A DNA stretch of 36,964 nt from Candidatus Methanoperedens sp. (GTDB lineage Archaea; Halobacteriota; Methanosarcinia; Methanosarcinales; Methanoperedenaceae): assembly GCA_027460615.1 (NCBI GenBank), contig JAPZAO010000192.1:1-36964 (forward strand), given 5' to 3'. The notes under the pieces are model-generated. The model ran no database searches. It was given only the letters and a program-made list of their open reading frames with translations, and was not told the DNA's origin. The translations under genes and the position numbers were made by a program. Below, in pieces: positions 9,591 through 17,116 of this stretch (its first letter is position 1; the number at the start of each line of letters is the position of its first letter).

Positions 9591-10901
9591 ATGAGTATTA
9601 TTAATAATGGAGTGAAGATAAGAAATAAATTAAAAATTCTTTTTTTGTTTTTTATAATCACAACAATATCTCTTGGATGTATAGAGTCTCAAAAACTACC
9701 AGTTCCTAATGAAACTGAAATCGCTACACCTTCTGTAACTGAACAAAAATTACCTACTTATAATGAGACTAAACCATTAAAAATCAATGATACATTCGAG
9801 ACGTGGTCGAGAGGTTATTACTCCAATTACTATGAAAAGCGTCCCTATTTTAAAGTGATTACTAATTATAGCGATTGGATTGCTTTCTTAAATGAGCAAG
9901 GGTCTAGCAAGTTAGAGGGAACATTATTTCCTGGACCGAATAAAATGCCGAAGACAATAGAACCTACCGATTTTGATAAGCATTTTATTATCGCTGCCAT
10001 GATGGGTTTAAAAGCAATTACAGAAGGCCCTGAAATTGAGATAAAAAATATCAGCAGAACAAATAATACACTGAATGTAATGGTTCGGAGATACGTACCT
10101 ACTGCTGGAGCATTGACTTCGAGTTCACCATACCACATTGTTATAGTTAAAAGGGAATTGATACCGGAAGAGAATACTACATTTAATTTTATAAATATTG
10201 AAAACGGCAGGCTAATGGCAAGGATTACAGGAGGAGATTACAGATCATTTTCACTATTGATCGAAGCCATTTCGTCTGATCATCCAGTCTTAAGAAATAA
10301 TGCTGGGGTGATGGAGATTTCAGAAAATTACTATTTCGGAGACTTCGGACAGGACTGTGCTGATCGCTGCGATGGCAAAGAGCTTAAAAATTACATAAGC
10401 GGATATCCAAAGCACTGGGTTGGGGTGGAGGATATCGTAATAACCCTTCAAAATGCCTTTACTGAGAACGAAAGGTTAAAAAATATAGATATAACTCCTA
10501 AAGAAGAGAAAACTGGAACTTTTAGAACTGTTGCGATTGGTAATTCTAGTGGATATACAAACCCGGCTTTTATTGTCATCAACAACAGAACAGAATGGGT
10601 TAATGTCTGGCAGAAGCATTCAAGTTACCTTGTTAACCAGAAACCTCAGGTGCCTGAGGTAAATTTTACCAATGAAACAATAGTTGCTGTTTTCTTTGGA
10701 GAAGCTCCTGCCTATGATGCCGGACTTATAGATATTACAAAAGCAGAGAAAAACGTTTTTATAAATCTGCAAAAGAAGTATCCAGCGAGCCGTTCTGCAG
10801 TCCAGCCGCATTTTATAATCAGGTTACCAAAAAGTATAGATAATATCATTCTCAGAACATTGAGATGGGAATACAAAAATGGGGATGAAACGGTTATCTG
10901 A
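9591..10901 (+). CDS. Lipoprotein with two PrcB-like domains
   Basis: 436 residues. The signal peptide ends at the lipobox ISLGC and is unrelated to that of the gene at 8380. From LPTYNETKPLKINDTF onward it is clearly homologous to that protein through the first PrcB-like domain (DWIAFLNEQ, PTDFDKHFIIAAMMG, SPYHIVIVKRE). A middle region with a Cys pair (DCADRC) leads to a second, diverged PrcB-like domain (EWVNVWQKHSS, PEVNFTNETIVAVFFGEAP, IIRLPKS). An AT-rich TATA-like TTTTAAATA at about 9553 would give a very short leader. It is probably anchored on the outer face of the membrane; the protease gene begins 59 bases downstream. Its function as protease partner is inferred from context. Confidence 0.78.
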   Translation: MSIINNGVKIRNKLKILFLFFIITTISLGCIESQKLPVPNETEIATPSVTEQKLPTYNETKPLKINDTFETWSRGYYSNYYEKRPYFKVITNYSDWIAFLNEQGSSKLEGTLFPGPNKMPKTIEPTDFDKHFIIAAMMGLKAITEGPEIEIKNISRTNNTLNVMVRRYVPTAGALTSSSPYHIVIVKRELIPEENTTFNFINIENGRLMARITGGDYRSFSLLIEAISSDHPVLRNNAGVMEISENYYFGDFGQDCADRCDGKELKNYISGYPKHWVGVEDIVITLQNAFTENERLKNIDITPKEEKTGTFRTVAIGNSSGYTNPAFIVINNRTEWVNVWQKHSSYLVNQKPQVPEVNFTNETIVAVFFGEAPAYDAGLIDITKAEKNVFINLQKKYPASRSAVQPHFIIRLPKSIDNIILRTLRWEYKNGDETVI

Positions 10902-10960
10902 AGGTATAATTATGCTGGTTTTGTCTCGTAGAGAAATCAAAAAATAAATGAGAAAATAAA

Positions 10961-13834
10961 ATGAAAATAAGTAAAAGAATTGGATTAGGGGCATTGCTGG
11001 TGGCGACGTTGCTGGTAGCAGTTGTATTTGTGCCATCCATAGGTGCAAATCCTGATGCGAATCAGAAAAAATCTGAAAAAGCTCTGGAATTTATATCGCA
11101 GAAGCATGCAATACCCAAAGAACAGCTAATGATTGTCAATGAAAAAGAGGCAAACTTCCCCTTATCTAACCAAAAAATTTGGAGTGTAAAAATTCTGGAT
11201 ACGAAAACCACAGAAGCGTACGGTGCGGATCTTGATGCGGCAGATAACATTGCAGATATTAAAGAAGCAAAGGCTTTAGAGGTTGCCAAGTATGTAGAAA
11301 AATACGGCAAGAAGGAAATAGAATTACATGAAAAACTCCAAAAAATGAATCCTGATGATACAGTGGAAGTCGGAATCTGGTTAAGTCCCATTATAAATGC
11401 ACCAAAGCCTGAGCGTGAAATCAGCGAGCAGGAATATAAGGAGATACTGGATGCAAAGAAAAAGGCTTATGCACAGAAAGAAAAACCAGTTCTCGATATA
11501 CTTAAGGCAAAGAACATCAACATACGATACACATCTCAGTATGCGCCCCTGATCTATGCAGAAGTACCTGCAAAATTAATGGCTGAGGTAGAGAACATTC
11601 CAGAGGTTGATGGAATATATCTCGCGAGGGAGTTCAAGCCATTGCTAGATAAAGTAGTTCAGACCGTAAAAGTACAGCCAGTGTGGAATGCTGGAATCAC
11701 TGGAAGTGGAATTAAAGTGGCAGTAGTTGAAGAGGGCGCTATAAACTTTTCCAATACCTACCTTATATCAGGAACTAACAACATGAGTGCATTACCTTCT
11801 AACCATGCAACCGAGGTTGCAGGAATAATTGCAAGCCAGCATCCCACATATAAAGGAATATCCTACGGGGTACCTGGATTATTAAGCGCAAATTTTGGGC
11901 CTTGGGACAATAGCGATCCTGCGATGGAATCGCGAATAATCCGAGCTTCAGAATGGGCGGTAAACAATGGTGCAAATATATTAAGCAACAGTTGGGGAAA
12001 TAATACCGACGGCACCATGAGTGGCATAGATAAATACTTTGACCATGTTGTCTGGGAAGATGGTAAAACAGTAACGGTAGCAGCAGGAAATAATGAAAGT
12101 GGCGAAAATGGAAATGTTACTTCGCCTGGATTGGGCTACAATGTGATTACCGTTGGCGGATTCGAAGATAAGGATACCTCTGCATGGTCAGACGATACTA
12201 TGTGGGGGATGGGACAGAGCCCGGGTTCAGCATGGCGGGATCCTGTATCACAACATGGCGATAGAGACAAACCAGAGGTTGCTGCTATGGCTACACATAT
12301 ATCCGAAAGTAATAAGATTATAACTACAAGGAGCCCGACTTTACACGACCCCTCTCCGATAGATCAGACAGTTGCTGCCGGAACAAGCTACGCAGCGCCA
12401 TCCGTTGCCGGAGAAGCAGCGCTGCTCATGCAGGCAAAGAGTTGGTTGACAGCCTGGCCCGAAACTGTAAAGGCCATTATCATGGCATCAGCGAATCATA
12501 ACATAGAAGGAGATAGCACGTTGAGCGAATATGATGGCGCCGGTGGAATAGACATATCAAGGGCATATGAGATTGCATATAATGACAATATGTCTGGAGA
12601 TGTGCTTTTTGCCAGTGATTTCCCCAAAAATTACACATTCACAGTAACATCAGTAAATCAAAAGATCAGAGTAGCTATAGCTTGGGATTCTCATCCCGAC
12701 TCGAATCATCCTCCAACAAGCGATACATTAGAATCAGATTTAGACTTATACATCCTTGATCCTAATGGAAATATAGTAGCTTCCTCAACAAGCTATGATA
12801 ACAGCTATGAAATAGTTGAGTTTACTCCACAAACCACCGGAACCTTCAAAGCAAGGGTCAGCGCAAACAGATTTGACGGAGCATATGAATACGTTGGGTT
12901 TGCTAAAACACTCCCCTATCTCTCAGGCTGGGACCACAGAAAGCTTAAAACCATCACCGGCACCACCGCAGGCGCGCAGACAAACTACCAGATGAAGCTC
13001 ACAGTCTATAAAGGCTCTGGAACCGATTCGCCCGGAGTGGTTTACCTCGGCGGTAATGTGAGGGACGATTTCGGCGACCTGAGATTCACCAAATCAGACG
13101 GCGTAACACTGCTGGACTACTGGATAGAATCCTACACATCGGGCGTAAGCGCCGTGGTATGGGTCGAGGTTGATTCGATACCGGCAAGCCCTGATACAGC
13201 CAACATCTATCTCCATTACGGCAATCCCTCAGCCACAAGCACAAGCGACGGCACAGCTACATTCAATTTCTTCGACCATTTTGATGGCTCATCCTTAGAC
13301 TCAGGTAAATGGGTAATCAATCTGCCGTCAGAGATATCTACGTCCCAGTCGGGCGGTATTCTTACCATTACCGGTACAGGCTCCTGGGGTAGTACAGAAG
13401 CACAGGTTTATAGTACTGCAGATGTCTCCAAAAGCTACACTTCTATGGTTATTCGCTGGAACCCTGGAAATTCGATTTACGGCCTCGTAGGTGGTTCTGG
13501 CTGGGATGCTAATGGTTTGAATGGGTATTGGCTTTATACATCAGCTTGGATCAGGAAAGATAGTACATTTTATACAGGCCAAGGAACCTCCTCGACGTAT
13601 TCGGGCGATACAATACCAACACCACCATCGGCGTATCAAATTACGGAAATTCAAAGAAATAGTCCAACCAACACAAAATATTTGTCAAACGGTTCTCTTA
13701 TAGATACCAAGACAACTTATGTACCAAACCAGGATATGAGACTTGCCTTCAGTCCGTATCAGCCAGGCAAGACTATTTATGTCGACTGGGCAGCAGTACG
13801 TAAATTTGTTTCCCCAGAACCTGCATGGGCTTAA
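10961..13834 (+). CDS. Secreted S8 subtilisin-like protease with DUF2341 tail
   Basis: 957 residues. A signal peptide (residues 1-29, no lipobox) is followed by a long propeptide region and the S8 catalytic domain (about 235-530). Oxyanion Asn343 (LSNSWG), His282 (NHATEVAGI) and Ser476 (GTSYAAPSVAG) are in place. The usual Asp is Glu257 (VAVVEEG), and HGTH is changed to HATE. Next come a beta-sandwich resembling pre-peptidase C-terminal domains (SDLDLYILDPNGNI), a DUF2341 domain (from WDHRKLKTI, about 660-770) and a final lectin-like beta domain ending in FVSPEPAWA. It is presumably extracellular and possibly surface-bound through the tail. The PrcB-like lipoproteins upstream suggest a complex. 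Activity with Glu in the triad is uncertain. Confidence 0.9.
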   Translation: MKISKRIGLGALLVATLLVAVVFVPSIGANPDANQKKSEKALEFISQKHAIPKEQLMIVNEKEANFPLSNQKIWSVKILDTKTTEAYGADLDAADNIADIKEAKALEVAKYVEKYGKKEIELHEKLQKMNPDDTVEVGIWLSPIINAPKPEREISEQEYKEILDAKKKAYAQKEKPVLDILKAKNINIRYTSQYAPLIYAEVPAKLMAEVENIPEVDGIYLAREFKPLLDKVVQTVKVQPVWNAGITGSGIKVAVVEEGAINFSNTYLISGTNNMSALPSNHATEVAGIIASQHPTYKGISYGVPGLLSANFGPWDNSDPAMESRIIRASEWAVNNGANILSNSWGNNTDGTMSGIDKYFDHVVWEDGKTVTVAAGNNESGENGNVTSPGLGYNVITVGGFEDKDTSAWSDDTMWGMGQSPGSAWRDPVSQHGDRDKPEVAAMATHISESNKIITTRSPTLHDPSPIDQTVAAGTSYAAPSVAGEAALLMQAKSWLTAWPETVKAIIMASANHNIEGDSTLSEYDGAGGIDISRAYEIAYNDNMSGDVLFASDFPKNYTFTVTSVNQKIRVAIAWDSHPDSNHPPTSDTLESDLDLYILDPNGNIVASSTSYDNSYEIVEFTPQTTGTFKARVSANRFDGAYEYVGFAKTLPYLSGWDHRKLKTITGTTAGAQTNYQMKLTVYKGSGTDSPGVVYLGGNVRDDFGDLRFTKSDGVTLLDYWIESYTSGVSAVVWVEVDSIPASPDTANIYLHYGNPSATSTSDGTATFNFFDHFDGSSLDSGKWVINLPSEISTSQSGGILTITGTGSWGSTEAQVYSTADVSKSYTSMVIRWNPGNSIYGLVGGSGWDANGLNGYWLYTSAWIRKDSTFYTGQGTSSTYSGDTIPTPPSAYQITEIQRNSPTNTKYLSNGSLIDTKTTYVPNQDMRLAFSPYQPGKTIYVDWAAVRKFVSPEPAWA

Positions 13835-13857
13835 GTGCTTGAATTACATACATCATG

Positions 13858-13909
13858 GAATAATCACGTATAAATACGGCACATTAGCCAGTATCATACG
13901 TGATTATTC
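13858..13909. terminator. Bidirectional hairpin between convergent genes
   Basis: A perfect 14-base inverted repeat (GAATAATCACGTAT at 13858-13871, its complement at 13896-13909) with a 24-base loop lies between the protease and the convergent cis-prenyltransferase homologue. T-runs are weak, so it may be a processing or termination structure. Confidence 0.5.
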
Positions 13910-13924
13910 AGGCGCCGTATAGAA

Positions 13925-14578
13925 TTATTTCCCGAACCTGCGCTGCCGCTTCTGGAAATCTCTTATCGCCCTCAGGAAATCAACCTTCCTGAAATCAAGC
14001 CAGTTCACATCAGTAAAATACAGCTCGGAATAAACTGACTGCCAGATAAGGAAATCGGTCAATCTCTTACCCCCTGCCCTGATTACAATATCAGGCTCGG
14101 ATTTAAATAATAGGTGGGATTCAATCACGTTTTCATTGATTTCATCGGGTGCCAGTTTTCCATTCTTCACCTGTGTCATTATTTCCTTGATTGCCCGCGT
14201 CAATTCATACTTCCCGCTGTACCCGAGAGAAATCTCGATATTCATTCCTGTTGAGGCGTGTTTTTTTATCTCCCTGTCCCCTCTTGTGATTACGGTAATA
14301 TTCGGAGTGATATTACAAAGCGCAGATGGGATTTCCCCTGACAGTATATTGCAGATTTTCCTGCCAAGTTTTGCGTCCACTTCGATAATGCTTATATAAA
14401 TTGTAACAGTACCTATTCCCGTTTCTTTGCACCAGGCTGCAAAGGAATTCAATTTGCCATAATTATCATCTGTCAGCAAATCACTTTCTGAAAGCGCAAG
14501 GACTATATGTTTCGGCACACCCTGTTTTTTTATCGCATTTTTGAGTTTCCATTCATATGTTTTCGAGATGAATCCCAT
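13925..14578 (-). CDS. Divergent cis-prenyltransferase homologue, NgBR-like subunit
   Basis: 217 residues homologous to UppS but degenerate at the N terminus. Where uppS at 7199 reads VPSHVAIIMDGN this protein reads VPKHIVLALSES, so the catalytic Asp is Ser30 and the diphosphate-binding motif is gone. The C-terminal half is well preserved (IVIRAGG, TDFLIWQ, ELYFTD, KVDFLRAIRDFQKRQ) and ends exactly in RRFGK, giving an RxG motif at 214-216. This is the pattern of NgBR/Nus1, the non-catalytic partner of eukaryotic DHDDS, and of a heteromeric enzyme I recall being reported from Methanosarcina mazei. Expected role: partner that completes the active site of the uppS product. It is divergent from the DUF92 gene by 57 bases. 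Confidence 0.88.
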   Translation of the reverse strand: MGFISKTYEWKLKNAIKKQGVPKHIVLALSESDLLTDDNYGKLNSFAAWCKETGIGTVTIYISIIEVDAKLGRKICNILSGEIPSALCNITPNITVITRGDREIKKHASTGMNIEISLGYSGKYELTRAIKEIMTQVKNGKLAPDEINENVIESHLLFKSEPDIVIRAGGKRLTDFLIWQSVYSELYFTDVNWLDFRKVDFLRAIRDFQKRQRRFGK

Positions 14579-14635
14579 CGTTCTTTTATTGGGATAGAAG
14601 GATAAAGTATTTGCCTATGAAATCCATCTCGGTGA

Positions 14636-15991
14636 ATGATGAAGTTGATACAGTGCTGTGAGAAACAGGGCATTTTTATTTTTATCGGCCTGATTGTGCT
14701 GCTTTTTCCTTTCATTAAGACATCGTATCTGGCGGCGGTTTTTGTCGGAGTTGCTTTGCTTTTTTCTGTCCTTTCCCCCAAGTCTTCTGCTTTCCATTTT
14801 TTTGCCCGTGAATCGGATATCAAAGCCGGTAAACTTATCAGCCTGATCCAGCTCTTTTTTACCATAGCCTTCCTTTTCATAATAAGCCTGGCAGTAGGAC
14901 AAAATAAATTCCCTTTATTTATTATCGGGGCGGCTTTTGCCATAACCACTTTCGGTGATGGTGTTGCAGATGCAGTTAATATTCTTGAAAAAGCAAAAGA
15001 GACCGGTAACACCCATAAAATAAAGTATTATTCTGCAAAATCAAGTATTATATTCCTGATTTCTGGGAGCCTTTATGCATTTGTTGCAGGAACATGGATA
15101 TCGGGCTTTAGCTTGAAAGTCCCCTATGGTATGATTTTTTTTCTTGCAGTTATCGGCGCTATTACAGGTGCGCTTCTTGAATCCATGATAACCACCGATG
15201 ATAATATCGTCATACCTTTTGGTTCGGCAATGGTAATGTGGCTTTTCTATACGTTCGGTTACAACGTCGATACTGCATATCTTATGCAGGCGCTTGTTTT
15301 TTCGTTTATTCTCGGGTATCTTGCCTACAGGGCACGTATCGCCGATATCTCGGCCATGCTGAGCGCTACACTGCTCGGAGTTGTTATTATCATATCCAGC
15401 AATATAACGTGGTTATTTATTCTTCTCGCCTTTTTTTTACTGGGAAGTCTCTTTACACGTTATAAATACGATTATAAATTGGCAAGGGGGATGGCAGAAG
15501 GAAAAGGAGGTGTCCGCGGATATAAGAACGTTTTCAGCAATTCATTGGCTGCCCTTGCCCTTGCTGTGGCTTATGGAATTTTTCCGGCGCACGGTCAAAT
15601 CTTATTAGCAGGGTATCTCGGCTCGGTAGCCACAGCCTGCGGCGACACGCTGGCAAGCGAAATAGGAGAAACGTACAAAGGAGAGCCGCGCATGATTACC
15701 ACGTTCAAAAAAACCAGGCCAGGTACAGACGGCGCAATTTCGCATCTTGGCGAAGCGGCGGCATTTTTCGGGGCATTTGCTATTGCGATTCTTGCATTCT
15801 TCCTGATACGAAATGATTTTATCCTCGTGATTGCGGTGGCTGCAGGAGGTTTTATCGGTACTAACATCGATAGTGTGCTTGGCGCCACGCTCCAGCAGAA
15901 AGGTTACCTTTCAAACAACGGGGTCAATCTTTTTGCAACTATTTCCGGGGCGATCATTGCCGGGTTACTTTATTATTCAATGGGTTTGTAG
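14636..15991 (+). CDS. DUF92 membrane protein, putative two-domain polyprenol/prenyl-phosphate kinase
   Basis: 451 residues, almost entirely hydrophobic with a dozen or so membrane spans. The C-terminal half is DUF92 (TIGR00297-like), with GVRGYKNVFSNSLAAL, ACGDTLASEIGE and GAISHLGEAAA. The plant DUF92 protein VTE6 phosphorylates phytyl phosphate. The N-terminal half, with TTFGDGVADAVN, resembles the dolichol kinase/VTE5/CTP-transferase fold. One polypeptide may therefore carry two successive prenyl kinase steps. The start ATG at 14636 directly abuts GGTGA, and the ATG three bases on is equally possible. Being divergent from the NgBR-like gene supports a role in polyprenyl carrier metabolism. 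Substrate and activity are inferred. Confidence 0.82.
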   Translation: MMKLIQCCEKQGIFIFIGLIVLLFPFIKTSYLAAVFVGVALLFSVLSPKSSAFHFFARESDIKAGKLISLIQLFFTIAFLFIISLAVGQNKFPLFIIGAAFAITTFGDGVADAVNILEKAKETGNTHKIKYYSAKSSIIFLISGSLYAFVAGTWISGFSLKVPYGMIFFLAVIGAITGALLESMITTDDNIVIPFGSAMVMWLFYTFGYNVDTAYLMQALVFSFILGYLAYRARIADISAMLSATLLGVVIIISSNITWLFILLAFFLLGSLFTRYKYDYKLARGMAEGKGGVRGYKNVFSNSLAALALAVAYGIFPAHGQILLAGYLGSVATACGDTLASEIGETYKGEPRMITTFKKTRPGTDGAISHLGEAAAFFGAFAIAILAFFLIRNDFILVIAVAAGGFIGTNIDSVLGATLQQKGYLSNNGVNLFATISGAIIAGLLYYSMGL

Positions 15992-16041
15992 ATACTATGG
16001 TAATAACAATAAACCGTTGAGTATTGCCATACCGTAGTATC
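15991..16041. terminator. Bidirectional hairpin after DUF92 gene
   Basis: GATACTATGG (15991-16000) pairs with CCGTAGTATC (16032-16041), a 10-base stem with one wobble, overlapping the end of the DUF92 gene. It lies between convergent genes. Confidence 0.45.
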
Positions 16042-16058
16042 CATACCGCTTCTTTCCA

Positions 16059-16670
16059 TTATCTATAAGGAATCTCCATCATACCCGGAACCGGACTCAT
16101 CGACCACATTACCTGTGCTGTTACTGCCCCGACGACCAAATAAACCACCAATGTTACAATTATAACCACGATTGTATAGCCCATTGCCTGTTCCTTAGGC
16201 GTTTCCATGAGCACTGGAATGCCAAGATAGAGGATGTACAACCCGTAAAGTGCAAACAGCAAAACAATGACGCTCAGTATCGGTATTATGTAGAATATTC
16301 CTCCAACCAGCCCTGCTGTAGCTGAATATGCCGCAAGCTTCATTGCCTGGTTCTCATCCTGCTTCGAGGAAAAATTCGGGGCAAGGGCATTAATCACGAT
16401 GCCTATCACATACACATCTACAATACTCAGTATGTACATCAATATACCACCCGCCACAGCGGTTCCTATTGGATACTTAAAGCTTCCAAGCATTCCTGCA
16501 TTGGCTCCAATAATGCCCATACCAATAATATAGGCTATCGCAGGTATCAGCGCAAGGATTGCGATGTACTGCTTTATTATATCGTTCTTGTTTATACCTT
16601 CAGACTTTACCTTTGTCAATTCGGCCAGCGGATTTTTCAGAATGCTGATCGCCCTATCTAATTGTTCCAT
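16059..16670 (-). CDS. YIP1-family integral membrane protein
   Basis: Short cytoplasmic N terminus (about 35 residues: EQLDRAISILKNPLAELTKVK), then about five hydrophobic spans typical of archaeal YIP1-domain proteins (KYPIGTAVAGGILMYILS; LAAYSATAGLVGGIFYIIP; YILYLGIPVLMETP). I place the start at the ATG at 16670 because GGAGG lies seven bases before it; a GTG six bases upstream falls inside that ribosome site. Archaeal members have no firmly known function; roles in membrane organisation are only by analogy to the eukaryotic proteins. It is convergent with the DUF92 gene. A 9-base inverted repeat (GATGGCACT, 16759-16767, with 16788-16796) lies in the probable leader. Confidence 0.8.
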   Translation of the reverse strand: MEQLDRAISILKNPLAELTKVKSEGINKNDIIKQYIAILALIPAIAYIIGMGIIGANAGMLGSFKYPIGTAVAGGILMYILSIVDVYVIGIVINALAPNFSSKQDENQAMKLAAYSATAGLVGGIFYIIPILSVIVLLFALYGLYILYLGIPVLMETPKEQAMGYTIVVIIVTLVVYLVVGAVTAQVMWSMSPVPGMMEIPYR

Positions 16671-16795
16671 ATTCACTCCTCCTCACGATATTCTTATTTT
16701 TCACACCATTCTTTTCGTCAGTGCAGCCCCCATGAGCGGCAAAACTGCATTGCAGCTCGATGGCACTCTCCTTATCCATAAATTTCAAGTGCCAT

Positions 16796-17024
16796 CTATA
16801 ATGCCCGATACTCCTCCTTGGAAACTGCCTGAATATTTATTAGTAACAATACTATAAAAAAGTTATGACCTAAATATAGAGGCTGGAAATTCCTGTCAAT
16901 TCCAATTTCTTCTGCAATATCAACATGTTTATTTACTGTGGAATCGCTTAGATTCTTTTTGCAGCATCAGAAATCTTGCGAACCCAGTAGCATCGATACG
17001 GGTTTTGCCCGCTTTTTCCAACGC
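16796..17024 (-). pseudogene. Decayed, frameshifted gene remnant next to tRNA-Arg
   Basis: The 16671-17029 gap is not empty. On the minus strand a frame from 17024 reads ALEKAGKTRIDATGFARFL and continues to MLQ. After an A-run (CAAAAAG, near 16956-16962) the next frame continues as KKNLSDSTVNKHVDIAEEIG and runs to a TAG at 16798-16796. The two read as one protein broken by a one-base frameshift. No start codon is visible; the 5' end abuts the tRNA. I do not recognise the family. It could be the N-terminal part of a DNA-binding or recombinase protein, but this is only a guess. Confidence 0.35.
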
Positions 17025-17029
17025 GGAAT

Positions 17030-17103
17030 GGGCTCGTAGTATAGTCCGGATAGTACATGGGCCTCCGGAGCCTATGACCTGGGTTCAAATCCCAGCGAGC
17101 CCG
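17030..17103 (+). tRNA. tRNA-Arg (anticodon CCG)
   Basis: Acceptor stem GGGCTCG/CGAGCCC, D stem GTAT/GTAC, anticodon stem TGGGC/GCCTA around loop CTCCGGA (anticodon CCG, reads CGG), T arm CTGGG-TTCAAAT-CCCAG, discriminator G. CCA is not encoded and no intron is seen. Confidence 0.93.
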
Positions 17104-17116
17104 TATATAGATTATC

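Noticed and set aside
9577-11882. A 16-base identity (GGGGTACCTGGATTAT) at 9577-9592 and 11867-11882
   Set aside because: The flanks do not match and the second copy lies inside the protease coding sequence; most likely chance, or too short to interpret.
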